Shown here: in pieces, positions 1-7,108 of the stretch
How positions within the stretch are numbered: position 1 is the first letter of the stretch
Layout of the letters: the number at the start of each line of letters is the position of its first letter
Source: Crenotrichaceae bacterium
GTDB taxonomy: Bacteria; Pseudomonadota; Gammaproteobacteria; Methylococcales; DRLZ01
Assembly: GCA_011322755.1 (NCBI GenBank)
Contig: DRLZ01000099.1
Coordinates: 1-13,636, forward strand
Length of the DNA: 13,636 nucleotides
Direction of reading: 5' to 3'
Notes under the pieces: generated by a model
Told to the model about the DNA's origin: nothing
What the model saw: the letters and a program-made list of their open reading frames with translations, nothing else
Database searches by the model: none
Translations under genes and position numbers: made by a program

Positions 1-280
1 CGTGTCCTGCAAGATCTAGCCAAACTGTTTGATAGCGTTTGGAAAAATACTCGATTTGTGCATCCCAAAAGCTGTGATCGCAAGTCCAGCAATGCACAAA
101 GACAATCGTTGGTTCACCATGACCACGTGTAGCGTACACAATCTGGCTGCGATCGGCTGATTTGGTGACGGCGATTGCTGGTTTATGGTTGTTTGGTGTA
201 TTAGAAGCACAGCCAGTCATTGTTAATAATGCGGCCAGCGACAGATATAATAATGTATAGCATAAGTGATGTAAGTTCAT
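1..280 (-). CDS. Alpha/beta hydrolase, predicted lipoprotein (N-terminal part, runs off window)
   Basis: The minus strand is open from an ATG at 280 to the window edge, giving 93 residues of a longer protein. Residues 1-24 form a lipoprotein signal: a hydrophobic stretch followed by MTGC, with C24 as the lipidated cysteine. Met at -3 is not the usual Leu, and the n-region has His rather than Lys/Arg. Ala-Ser after the cysteine would fit outer-membrane sorting. The mature part then shows the start of an alpha/beta hydrolase fold: TIVFVHCWTCD (residues 58-68), where the family normally has HGW at the oxyanion strand, and WLDLAGH (about 87-93). The catalytic Ser, Asp and His lie outside the window, so activity cannot be judged. 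An AGGGAG sequence lies 12 nt before the ATG. It is downstream of the aminotransferase gene on the same strand, 79 bp away, so co-transcription is possible but not shown. Confidence 0.75.
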   Translation of the reverse strand, partial: MNLHHLCYTLLYLSLAALLTMTGCASNTPNNHKPAIAVTKSADRSQIVYATRGHGEPTIVFVHCWTCDHSFWDAQIEYFSKRYQTVWLDLAGH

Positions 281-359
281 TTTGTTAATAGACTCCCTGT
301 TGTTTGTACTTGAATTTTTTTGAAAAGGATAAAAACTTTGCTGATTTTGGTGCCTGTTT

Positions 360-1229
360 TCAGGATGTTTGTCGATGGATTAACTCTGTAAATAACCTTG
401 TCAGCGTAGTCAATACCGGCCCGGGACACTGGCGTAGCAAACGCCCATCAACTTCACGTACTGCAATCAGTTCAGCACCCGTACCCGTTAGAAAACATTC
501 ATCCGCGGTATACATGTCATACGCTGTTAATGCAGTTTCAGAAACGGGTAACGTCTGCTCTGAGGCCAGCTTGATGACAATCTCACGTGTAATTCCTTGC
601 AAGGCACCATCTGCTGTGTGCGGTGTGTAAAGATGTCCATCACGTGCGATAAACAGGTTTGCTGCACTTGCCTCTGTAACAAAACCACTCTGATTCAGCA
701 GGATCGCATCATCAAATCCAGCCTGGTTTGCCTCAATGCGTGCCAAAATATTATTCAGGTAGTTAAGGCTTTTGATGCGACCATCAAGACTGTCGGTTGG
801 TGTTCGCCTTGTTGACGCTATCATGAGCCTAATTCCTTGCTGACGCTGGTTCTGATTAACCATTAGTAGATGATCAGCGATGATAAGCACTGTGGGTTGT
901 GTGCAACTGTCTGGATTTAAACCCAGTGGCCCTGTGCCTCGAGTGACAATCAAACGCAGATAGCCTGTTGAATCTGGAAATATTTCTACCAGTTCAGTAA
1001 CAGCTTGAGTCAATTGTTCCTGTGAATACGGTATCAGCAAGCAAATTGCCGCTGCTGAATCTGCCAGTCGGGTTAAGTGGGCAGCTAGCTGGAAAGCGTG
1101 GTTATTGTAAAAACGAATTCCTTCGAATATACCATCACCATAGAGTAGACCGTGATCAAATACAGAGATGCTCGCCTCACTGGCTGGTATCAGTTGCCCA
1201 TTTATCCAGCACAGCGCTGATTTACGCAT
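360..1229 (-). CDS. ilvE: Class IV PLP aminotransferase, branched-chain amino acid aminotransferase type
   Basis: This 289-residue protein is full length for the fold-type IV aminotransferases. Such enzymes move the amino group between Leu/Ile/Val and 2-oxoglutarate, or act on D-alanine or aminodeoxychorismate in sister families. Visible signatures are FDHGLLYGDGIFEGIR (24-39), the PLP lysine K153 in IKSLNYLNN, the conserved Glu186 in VTEASAANLF, GITRE, and FLTGTGAEL near the C-terminus. The KSLNYLNN and TGTGAE versions favour the branched-chain type over D-alanine aminotransferase. Its ATG overlaps the end of the phzF-like gene by 8 bp, so the two are probably translationally coupled. The setting, next to a MocR regulator and a PhzF protein, suggests a dedicated amino-acid or amine pathway rather than the main housekeeping ilvE, so the gene name is provisional. 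Exact substrate is not readable from the sequence. Confidence 0.8.
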   Translation of the reverse strand: MRKSALCWINGQLIPASEASISVFDHGLLYGDGIFEGIRFYNNHAFQLAAHLTRLADSAAAICLLIPYSQEQLTQAVTELVEIFPDSTGYLRLIVTRGTGPLGLNPDSCTQPTVLIIADHLLMVNQNQRQQGIRLMIASTRRTPTDSLDGRIKSLNYLNNILARIEANQAGFDDAILLNQSGFVTEASAANLFIARDGHLYTPHTADGALQGITREIVIKLASEQTLPVSETALTAYDMYTADECFLTGTGAELIAVREVDGRLLRQCPGPVLTTLTRLFTELIHRQTS

Positions 1230-2025
1230 GAAGCTCTCCAGACATGACCGTGACCGCTTGACCAGAAATCAACACACGTGTTCCGCGTCCTTGAAGTTTA
1301 ATCAGTCCTCCGCGTTTTGATGCCTGAAAAGCAGTCAGACTTGCTTTGTTCAAGCGTTCGCACCAGTATGGATACAGGACACAATGCGCGGCGCCAGTCA
1401 CCGGATCTTCATCAATTCCGAGTGCTGGTGCAAAGAAGCGCGATACAAAATCCAGACCGGGTTCACTCGCTGGAGCCGTTACAATGACACCACGGCGATT
1501 CAGACTTTTCAATAATGAAAAGTCAGGTGATAATTCGTTTACTGCGTTTGCAGAAGCCAACACTACTAAATAATCCAGCTCGGTACACAATACAGGTGTC
1601 TCAGCAAGATTTAATGCTACCAACAATGCCTTGGGAGCCAGTAACTCAGTCGCTAGTTCAGCAGGAAAATCAAGCTGGATCCAGCCAGCAGATAGTTTCG
1701 CCTGCAGTATTCCGCTTTTGGTATGAAAACGTGCGCTAAGATTTGTTCTCAAAATACCTTGCTCCCACAACACATGCGCGGTTGCCAGCGTCGCATGACC
1801 ACATAAATTGATTTCCACAACGGGTGTAAACCAACGTAATGTAAAACCATCATCACATGTTGTTACAAAAACTGTTTCACTCAAGTTCATTTCTGTGGCA
1901 ACTGCCTGCATCCAGTCAGTATTCCGGGCTTCAGGTAACAAGCACACTGCGGCGGGGTTACCTGAGAAAGCCTTGTTGGTAAAAGTATCAACTTGATACA
2001 ACGATATTTTATGCTGAATGGTCAT
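1222..2025 (-). CDS. PhzF family isomerase/epimerase-like protein
   Basis: The 267-residue product has the length and the two-half fold markers of the PhzF/diaminopimelate-epimerase-like superfamily. Seen motifs are QVDTFT (11-16), FSGNPAAVC (20-28), NLSETVFV (47-54) with Glu50 at the place of the catalytic Glu of PhzF, LCGHATLA (74-81), and GIDEDPVTGAAHC (203-215) with the acidic/DPxTG loop typical of the second half. PhzF itself isomerises a phenazine precursor, but most family members sit in unrelated settings and have no known substrate; no phenazine genes are present here. It lies between the broken transporter (17-bp overlap with that reading frame) and the aminotransferase (8-bp overlap), so all three were probably one transcript. 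The family call is firm; the reaction is unknown. Confidence 0.88.
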   Translation of the reverse strand: MTIQHKISLYQVDTFTNKAFSGNPAAVCLLPEARNTDWMQAVATEMNLSETVFVTTCDDGFTLRWFTPVVEINLCGHATLATAHVLWEQGILRTNLSARFHTKSGILQAKLSAGWIQLDFPAELATELLAPKALLVALNLAETPVLCTELDYLVVLASANAVNELSPDFSLLKSLNRRGVIVTAPASEPGLDFVSRFFAPALGIDEDPVTGAAHCVLYPYWCERLNKASLTAFQASKRGGLIKLQGRGTRVLISGQAVTVMSGELHA

Positions 2026-2559
2026 TGATTAATTTCTTTCTGTTTGCTGATACTGTTGTTTTGTTGATCGGCATCATTCTGCTAAGGGCAACAATCACCA
2101 TTATCAAGGCGACAAATATGAATGTTCTGTTATCTACACGTTCACCGAGTAGCAGCGTTGACGCAATTAAGGTAAGAAACGGTTGCAACAATTGAATCTG
2201 GCTGACGCGGACAACGTCGCCGTGTGTTGCTGGTAATGTAGTCATTGCCAGCGCTGAACAGAGTGGGAAGCCCACAGTGCAACGATGATTAATTGTACAA
2301 CCTGGTTTTGTGTTGGCACTGGTACTTTTAATGCTGTTACTATCATTGCGGCAATGAATCCTGCAAACACAAATCGCCCCAGACCAACCAGAAAAGGATC
2401 AAGATAACTAACAACATAACGTGTCGCGGGGAGTGTTAACGCAAATATTGCAATGCCTGCTGTTACCAACAATGCAAAACCGTTAATGATACCTTGTGTT
2501 TCCTGTCTCACGCAGTCCTCAAAATGTAAAGATTGACAAGAGTACATAATAACCAGCAA
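2009..2559 (-). pseudogene. Broken EamA/DMT-type transporter (frameshift plus internal deletion)
   Basis: Two overlapping minus-strand frames together look like one drug/metabolite transporter. The first, from an ATG at 2559, has membrane-like segments including ALTLPATRYV and GLGRFVFAGFIAAMIV, and falls out of frame near 2266-2272. The second frame picks up with VGFPLCSALAM and LPATHGDVV, which is what normally follows in EamA proteins. After GDVV it passes directly to RVSQIQLLQPFLTL, LLLGE and a last membrane segment, which belong near the C-terminus of the family. Joined, only about 180 residues remain instead of the usual 290-300, so roughly 110-130 residues from the centre are missing as well. 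The C-terminal frame overlaps the phzF-like start by 17 bp. It is divergent from the MocR-type regulator, a common regulator/transporter pairing. A working half-size transporter is unlikely because of the frameshift. Confidence 0.8.
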
Positions 2560-2570
2560 ACTCTTAACAA

Positions 2571-2629
2571 TACAGATTCAGATTATAATATAATTATACG
2601 GTACAGTTTGTTGATATAAAGATCTGTAC
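2571..2629. promoter_or_regulatory. Candidate MocR operator with three TACAG/CTGTA half-sites
   Basis: The AT-rich region between the divergent regulator and transporter contains TACAGAT (2571-2577), GTACAG (2601-2606) and ATCTGTAC (2622-2629). The first two are direct copies with their TACAG cores 31 bp apart, about three helical turns. The third is inverted, and gives a perfect 7-bp dyad with the first and a perfect 6-bp dyad with the second. MocR regulators are known to bind spaced repeats in divergent regions such as this. A TATAAT at 2584-2589 lies between the sites. The link to the neighbouring regulator is inferred. Confidence 0.45.
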
Positions 2630-2680
2630 GCCTCTGTGTTTGAACCATCTGTACTGGATTTAAATCGATATTGCAGATCA

Positions 2681-4105
2681 ATGAAGAAACTCTATGAAGA
2701 TATTGCCGACCAAATTGCTGATCAAATCGATCAGGGTTTGTACCTGCCGGGTGATCGCATACCTGGTGTACGCAAGCTGAGTCAGCAATTTGGAGTCAGT
2801 ATATCCACCATTGTGCTGGCACAGCGATTGCTGGAAGATGATGGACGTATCGAAGCACGTCCGCGCTCTGGTTATTATGTCCGCGCTCAAATCTGGCCAA
2901 TACCGGAACTACCGGCGCTGTCACGTCCATTAAGACGACCGACACCTGTGACCGGGCAGCAACTGGTATTGCGACTGGTACAAACTACAAACGAGCCAGA
3001 TTTTGTGCAACTGGGTGCAGCAGTTCCTCACGCGAGCTTTTTGCCTACCCGTGCGATTCAGCGTTCACTGTCGTCAATGGCGAGAACATATGGTAATGAA
3101 CTCTCAACTTATCAATTTCCGCCTGGCAATCCTGAATTACGCCGACAGATTGCGCGGCGCATGGCAGAAGCAGGCTGCCAGGTCAATGCTGATGAAATTA
3201 TTATTACAAGTGGTTGTCAGGAGGCACTTACCTTGAGTTTGCAGACTATTGCAGGGCCGGGTGATATTATTGCTATAGAGTCCCCGGCTTTTTACGGATT
3301 GCTGCAAGCGATAGAAACATTGGGGATGAAAGCCCTGGAAATACCAACTGATCCACAGACAGGAATCAGTTTGGCTGCACTGTCTCTTGCGTTAGAGCAA
3401 TGGCCGGTTAAAGCTTGTGCGCTGGTGCCTAATTTCAGTAACCCTTTGGGTTGCACCATGCCGGATGAGAACAAACAGGCACTGCTCACCTTGCTCGGTG
3501 AAGCCCGGATACCTTTGATCGAAGATGACATCTACGGTGATCTTGGGTTTGATACGAAACGACCCCGAGCGGTGAGTGCTTTTGGCTCTGGTGAACAAGT
3601 TCTGTACTGTTCTTCCTTTTCCAAAAGTCTGTCTCCGGGACTTCGAGTCGGTTGGATCGTGCCTGGACAATATCGTGAACAAATCGAGTACCGAAAATAT
3701 GTCACCAGTCTGGCAACCTCAACCCTGGCGCAATATGCGATCGCTGATTTTCTGAAACAAGGCAGTTACGACCGTTACCTGCGCCAGGTGCGGCGTGATT
3801 ATCAGCGTCAGGTAGCAATTATGATTCGTGCTGTCGGAAAATATTTTCCGGTAGGAACCCGGGTTACTCAGCCTCAAGGTGGTTTTGTTATCTGGATTGA
3901 ACTGCCTGCTAAAGTGGATTCACTTAAACTCTGTCAGCAAGCTTTGATTGGGCGGATTAGTATTGCGCCAGGACCAATCTTCTCCGCCACCCAGAAATAC
4001 CGTCATTTTATCCGACTTAATTGTGCACAGCCGTGGAATGATACTCTGGAACAGGCGATGATTACACTTGGGAGGATGGTGCATGCACTGAATACGGCCA
4101 GCTAA
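2681..4105 (+). CDS. MocR-type transcriptional regulator (GntR HTH fused to PLP aminotransferase fold)
   Basis: Residues 1-70 are a GntR winged helix: LYEDIADQIADQI, PGDRIPGVRKLSQQFGVSISTI and LLEDDGRIEARPRSGYYV. From about residue 85 the protein is a fold-type I aminotransferase domain, with ITSGCQEAL, IAIESPAFYG, NFSNPLG, EDDIYGD and SSFSKSLSPGLRVGW, whose K315 should bind PLP. The length (474 residues) is normal for MocR proteins. These use PLP, alone or as an amino-acid adduct, as effector and usually control a divergent gene, here the transporter/phzF/aminotransferase run. The ATG at 2681 is chosen because it begins at the conserved MKKLYEDIADQI helix. A GTG at 2636 would add 15 residues, but it lies close to the CTGTAC half-site and neither start has a clear ribosome site. 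Specific subfamily (PdxR, TauR, EhuR and others) cannot be fixed from sequence alone. Confidence 0.9.
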   Translation: MKKLYEDIADQIADQIDQGLYLPGDRIPGVRKLSQQFGVSISTIVLAQRLLEDDGRIEARPRSGYYVRAQIWPIPELPALSRPLRRPTPVTGQQLVLRLVQTTNEPDFVQLGAAVPHASFLPTRAIQRSLSSMARTYGNELSTYQFPPGNPELRRQIARRMAEAGCQVNADEIIITSGCQEALTLSLQTIAGPGDIIAIESPAFYGLLQAIETLGMKALEIPTDPQTGISLAALSLALEQWPVKACALVPNFSNPLGCTMPDENKQALLTLLGEARIPLIEDDIYGDLGFDTKRPRAVSAFGSGEQVLYCSSFSKSLSPGLRVGWIVPGQYREQIEYRKYVTSLATSTLAQYAIADFLKQGSYDRYLRQVRRDYQRQVAIMIRAVGKYFPVGTRVTQPQGGFVIWIELPAKVDSLKLCQQALIGRISIAPGPIFSATQKYRHFIRLNCAQPWNDTLEQAMITLGRMVHALNTAS

Positions 4106-4205
4106 AATTATTTACAGTCGCAGCACTCCCTCATATCGAATGAACCGCCTGTTATTTGTTAAAATTTAGGGTATGAGTAATGATAGCTGGCTTTGTATTC
4201 GGGCT

Positions 4206-4233
4206 CTTGTAAACTTGCTCTGGTTGCCCATAT
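4206..4233 (+). promoter_or_regulatory. Sigma-32 (RpoH)-like heat-shock promoter upstream of cbpA
   Basis: CTTGTAA (4206-4212), a 13-nt spacer and GCCCATAT (4226-4233) match the proteobacterial sigma-32 elements CTTGAAA and CCCCATNT at 6 of 7 and 7 of 8 positions, with an allowed spacing. Transcription would start near 4241, leaving a leader of about 100 nt before the cbpA GTG. Heat-shock control fits a DnaJ-family co-chaperone. No good sigma-70 promoter was seen in this gap. Confidence 0.55.
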
Positions 4234-4344
4234 ATGACTATAACGAAGATGATGAGCAAAGAATATAGATTGCTCTGCTTACCAGCTTGTTTTTACGCTA
4301 TTGATATTAGACAATGTAGCAAATGATTATGAAAATCTATCACT

Positions 4345-5313
4345 GTGGAATATAAAGATTATTACCAGATACTAGGGGTTGCTAAAGATGTCTCTCAGGA
4401 TGAGATTAAACGTGCTTATCGTAAATTGGCGCGTAAATATCATCCTGATGTTAGTAAGGAGAAAGATGCGGAGGAACGCTTCAAAGAAGTTGGAGAAGCT
4501 TATGAAGTGTTAAAAGATCCGGAAAAACGTACTGCATACGACCAGCTTGGAGCTAACTGGAAAGCCGGACAAGATGGTTTTCAGCCTCCACCTGACTGGG
4601 ATGCTGGTTTTGAATTTCATGGCGGCGGATATACGAATGAGCAATTTAACGCTGCTGATTACAGTGATTTTTTTGATCAGCTATTTGGACGCGGAGCTGG
4701 AGGATTTACATCCAGCGGAGGAAGTTATCGGCCTGGAGCGAATGTTCAGGGTGAAGACAGTCATGCGAAAGTTTTTATTGATGTTGAAGATGCTTACCAG
4801 GGTGCGTCACGAAGTTTGACCTTGCGATCCACAGTATTGGGAAATGATGGTCGGCCTGAACTTAAAGAACGGACTCTAAATGTAAAGATACCCAAAGGTG
4901 TCAAGGAAGGACAGAATATTCGCCTTAAGGGGCAGGGTAGCCCAGGTATTGGTGAAGGGCAGGCTGGTGATCTGTATCTGGAAATCAATTTTAATCCACA
5001 TTCAATCTATCATGTTGATGGTCGTGATATTGCTTTGGAGCTGCCGATTGCTCCATGGGAGGCTGCGTTGGGTAGTAAAGTCCAGATTCCAATTCCTGAT
5101 GGTAAGGTTGATTTAACAATTCCTGCGGGTAGTTCGAGTGGCAAACGTATGCGACTAAAAGGACGCGGTATCCCTGGTAAGCCACCTGGTGATTTTTATG
5201 TCACACTGGAAATTGTGTTACCAGAGAGATTAAGTCAGAAAGAAAAGTCTCTATATAAGAGCTTGCAACAGGAAAGCAATCATTTTAATCCGCGTGCTAA
5301 ATTGGGGGTGTGA
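4345..5313 (+). CDS. cbpA: DnaJ-family co-chaperone CbpA
   Basis: The 322-residue protein begins with a J domain (about 5-69): YYQILGV, the HPD motif at 33-35 that stimulates the DnaK ATPase, and KDPEKRTAYDQLG. A Gly/Phe-rich linker follows (about 70-130), then two beta-rich C-terminal substrate domains with NVKIPKGVKEGQNIRLKGQG and PIPDGKVDLTIPAGSSSGKRMRLKGRG. The CxxCxGxG zinc-finger repeats of DnaJ are absent, and the length is near the 306 residues of E. coli CbpA, so this is the CbpA class, which also binds curved DNA. The start is a GTG; nearby upstream ATGs (4323, 4329) are out of frame, and GTG gives the usual MEYKDYY beginning. No Shine-Dalgarno sequence is visible before it. It is joined to cbpM with touching stop and start codons, and a heat-shock-like promoter lies upstream. 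Confidence 0.92.
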   Translation: MEYKDYYQILGVAKDVSQDEIKRAYRKLARKYHPDVSKEKDAEERFKEVGEAYEVLKDPEKRTAYDQLGANWKAGQDGFQPPPDWDAGFEFHGGGYTNEQFNAADYSDFFDQLFGRGAGGFTSSGGSYRPGANVQGEDSHAKVFIDVEDAYQGASRSLTLRSTVLGNDGRPELKERTLNVKIPKGVKEGQNIRLKGQGSPGIGEGQAGDLYLEINFNPHSIYHVDGRDIALELPIAPWEAALGSKVQIPIPDGKVDLTIPAGSSSGKRMRLKGRGIPGKPPGDFYVTLEIVLPERLSQKEKSLYKSLQQESNHFNPRAKLGV

Positions 5314-5636
5314 TGATGGAAAATGAAGACAGAGTATTTTCCGGTGTGGTCATGGACGATCATCATGCGGTGTCACTGGCAGAGTTATGCCGCAGTTGTT
5401 CTCTACCTGCTGAGCAGATTGTTACGATGATAGAACATGGAATCATTGAGCCGATAGAATCTCATATCACCATTACTCGCTGGCAATTTACAGGAGATTG
5501 TTTGCTACGGGTAAAAACGGCTGTTCGATTGCAACACGATCTTGGTGTCAATCTTGCTGGAGCTGCATTAGCGCTTGAGTTGCTGGACGAAGTTAGATCT
5601 CTTCGTTATCAGGTAGCTTCTTTACAGCGCAATTGA
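5313..5636 (+). CDS. cbpM: CbpM, MerR-like modulator of CbpA
   Basis: This small protein of about 107 residues follows cbpA directly; its ATG at 5313 overlaps the cbpA TGA by one base. CbpM binds the J domain of CbpA and blocks both its DnaK co-chaperone and DNA-binding activities. The sequence shows a MerR-like helical N-terminus (LAELCRSCSLPAEQIVTMIEHGIIEP), then RWQFTGDCLLRVKTAVRLQHDLGVNLAGAAL split over the middle, and a leucine-rich end likely to form a coiled coil (LALELLDEVRSLRYQVASL). This matches the layout of E. coli CbpM. Starts at GTG 5310, ATG 5313 and ATG 5316 are all in frame. The GGGGG ribosome site at 5304-5308 is best spaced for 5316, so the true start may be one codon later. 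A strong terminator lies about 80 bp downstream. Confidence 0.85.
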   Translation: MMENEDRVFSGVVMDDHHAVSLAELCRSCSLPAEQIVTMIEHGIIEPIESHITITRWQFTGDCLLRVKTAVRLQHDLGVNLAGAALALELLDEVRSLRYQVASLQRN

Positions 5637-5713
5637 TCTCTTGCTTAGTGCAGTAATGGTTGATGGAGTTCCTGTACCAGACCGGAAGTATTGTAAAGAT
5701 ACAAAGACATTGA

Positions 5714-5747
5714 AAAAGCCCAGTTGTTACATAACAACTGGGCTTTT
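5714..5747. terminator. Bidirectional intrinsic terminator between cbpM and tRNA-Thr
   Basis: A perfect 15-bp inverted repeat (5714-5728 with 5733-5747) has a 4-nt loop. Its GC-rich core GCCCAGTTGTT is flanked by AAAA on the left and TTTT on the right, so it has a U-tract when read in either direction. It sits between the converging cbpAM transcript and the minus-strand tRNA and should end both. Confidence 0.88.
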
Positions 5748-5752
5748 GAGTT

Positions 5753-5828
5753 TGGAGCTGGTGAGAGGATTCGAACCACCGACCGGCTGATTACAAATCA
5801 GCTGCTCTACCAACTGAGCTACACCAGC
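5753..5828 (-). tRNA. tRNA-Thr (anticodon UGU)
   Basis: On the minus strand a 76-nt cloverleaf runs from 5828 to 5753. It has a 7-bp acceptor stem GCTGGTG/CACCAGC, D stem GCTC/GAGC, an anticodon stem GCTGA/TCAGC with loop TTTGTAA (anticodon TGT, reading ACA), T loop TTCGAAT, discriminator T and an encoded CCA (5753-5755). The T stem is odd: GGTGG against CCTCT gives a T-T mismatch at pair 51-63 and a G-T pair at 49-65. It has its own promoter upstream and a terminator just past the 3' end. UGU-decoding tRNA-Thr is one of the tRNAs that carry 5-oxyacetic-acid uridine at position 34 in E. coli, which is the product of the pathway of the neighbouring trhO. Confidence 0.95.
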
Positions 5829-5860
5829 TTGTCTGCCAAAACATCGATAGATGAACAGAT

Positions 5861-5896
5861 CCCGATAATTATAGCAGTGCATTAGGCTGATTTCTA
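5861..5896 (-). promoter_or_regulatory. Promoter of tRNA-Thr
   Basis: On the minus strand TAGAAA (5891-5896) and a perfect TATAAT (5868-5873) are 17 nt apart. The bases after the -10 box are ATCGGGATC, a GC-rich discriminator as in stringently controlled stable-RNA promoters. The expected start is near 5861, about 33 nt before the mature tRNA 5' end. Confidence 0.65.
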
Positions 5897-5993
5897 CTGA
5901 TAGATGGCTGAATAATTGTTTGTTGCCAGGTGAATTAGTATAACTGGCCGTTTTATTCTTCTTAAGGTTTTGTTTATAAAGAAATAAATGACT

Positions 5994-6980
5994 CTAGCTT
6001 TGTTTGATCCCTGACGCTGTGTTTTTGTCGGCAGTTGATTCTATTCGCGGGTTTACCCCCAAATGTTGTTGGTTGCGACTTTTTGCAAGTGTAATCTGAC
6101 GTTGTCGCTCAATAAATCGCGCACGGTTATGTTTGCTGACAGTATTGATGCAATGAGGGCAAGAAATACCTTCTACGTAATGACTTGATTGCATGTCTTC
6201 AGCAGAAATAGGGTGTCGGCATGCAAAACACTGTTCATACTCGCCTTCTTGCAAGTTTTGATCAACAGAGACTCGGCCATCAAACACAAAACAGTCTCCT
6301 TCCCACAGGCTCTCATTTCCAGGAATCTCTTCAAGATATTTTAGAATTCCACCATTTAAGTGGTATACATTTTCAAAGCCTTGTTTAAGCAAGTAATTTG
6401 TAGATTTCTCACAACGGATACCGCCGGTACAAAACATCGCAATTTTTTTATGTTTTTGTGGGTTCAGGTGGTGTTTCACATAGGCTGGAAATTCCCTGAA
6501 TGTTTGTGTTTCAGGTGAAACGGCGTTTTTGAAAGTACCAATGCCATACTCGTATTCATTGCGTGTGTCGATAAGAAGCACTTCAGGGTCGGAAATTAAG
6601 GTATTCCAGTCTTTTGCATCAACGCGCTGACCGTTGAGCTCAGTTGGATCGGTTTCTGGAATGCCCATGGTAACAATTTCTTTTTTCAATTTTACCTTCA
6701 TGCGCAAGAATGGCATATCATCGACTAATGAAAACTTGGCTTCAAGATCAGTAAGACGAGAGTCTGAATGAAGATAGTCGATGAGCGCATCAATCGCAGG
6801 ACGACTACCGGCTACCGTACCATTAAGTCCTTCTTGTGCCAGTAAGATTGTGCCTTTAATATTGAGGTCAGTGCAATATTTATGGAGTGATGCGCGCATT
6901 TCTGTATAGTCAGGCAACTGAACAAATTTGTACATTGCTGCGACAACGATGTTTGGTTGAGTATTTTGATGATCAAGCAT
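5994..6980 (-). CDS. trhO: tRNA uridine(34) hydroxylase TrhO (rhodanese-domain protein)
   Basis: The 328-residue protein matches the YceA/TrhO family, which uses oxygen to hydroxylate U34 of certain tRNAs to 5-hydroxyuridine, the first step toward cmo5U/mcmo5U. The N-terminal domain (about 10-110) carries GTILLAQEGLNGTVAG (43-58). The rhodanese domain (about 120-215) contains LLIDTRNEYEYGIG and the active loop MFCTGGIRCEK with C184 and C190. After it come HLNGGILKYLEEIPG, FVFDGRV and a CxxC...CxxC pattern (QCFACRHP and SCPHC) that probably binds a metal. The tail after about residue 295 is polar and weakly ordered. ATG at 6980 is used; an internal Met16 would start just at the conserved YKFVQL strand. 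No Shine-Dalgarno is visible. The gene lies upstream of, and on the same strand as, a tRNA-Thr(UGU). Confidence 0.92.
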   Translation of the reverse strand: MLDHQNTQPNIVVAAMYKFVQLPDYTEMRASLHKYCTDLNIKGTILLAQEGLNGTVAGSRPAIDALIDYLHSDSRLTDLEAKFSLVDDMPFLRMKVKLKKEIVTMGIPETDPTELNGQRVDAKDWNTLISDPEVLLIDTRNEYEYGIGTFKNAVSPETQTFREFPAYVKHHLNPQKHKKIAMFCTGGIRCEKSTNYLLKQGFENVYHLNGGILKYLEEIPGNESLWEGDCFVFDGRVSVDQNLQEGEYEQCFACRHPISAEDMQSSHYVEGISCPHCINTVSKHNRARFIERQRQITLAKSRNQQHLGVNPRIESTADKNTASGIKQS

Positions 6981-7108
6981 GGAGGTAGTGTATGTGTGAA
7001 TTATTAAATATGAAAAAATTGATTGTCGTGTGATCTAAGTGATGCGTGTTCGTTCGTTTTCTGATTGAAGTTAATATTTTGTTGGTTGTTTGGGGGGTAG
7101 ACCTAATG

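Noticed and set aside
16..210. Minus-strand 64-codon ORF
   Set aside because: It is another frame of the lipoprotein alpha/beta hydrolase gene, whose own frame is open to the window edge with a signal peptide and family motifs.
4173..4268. 31-codon plus-strand ORF (MSNDSWLCIR...) before cbpA
   Set aside because: The TAGGG in front is directly against the ATG with no spacing, the sigma-32-like promoter lies inside it, and the sequence has no recognisable features.
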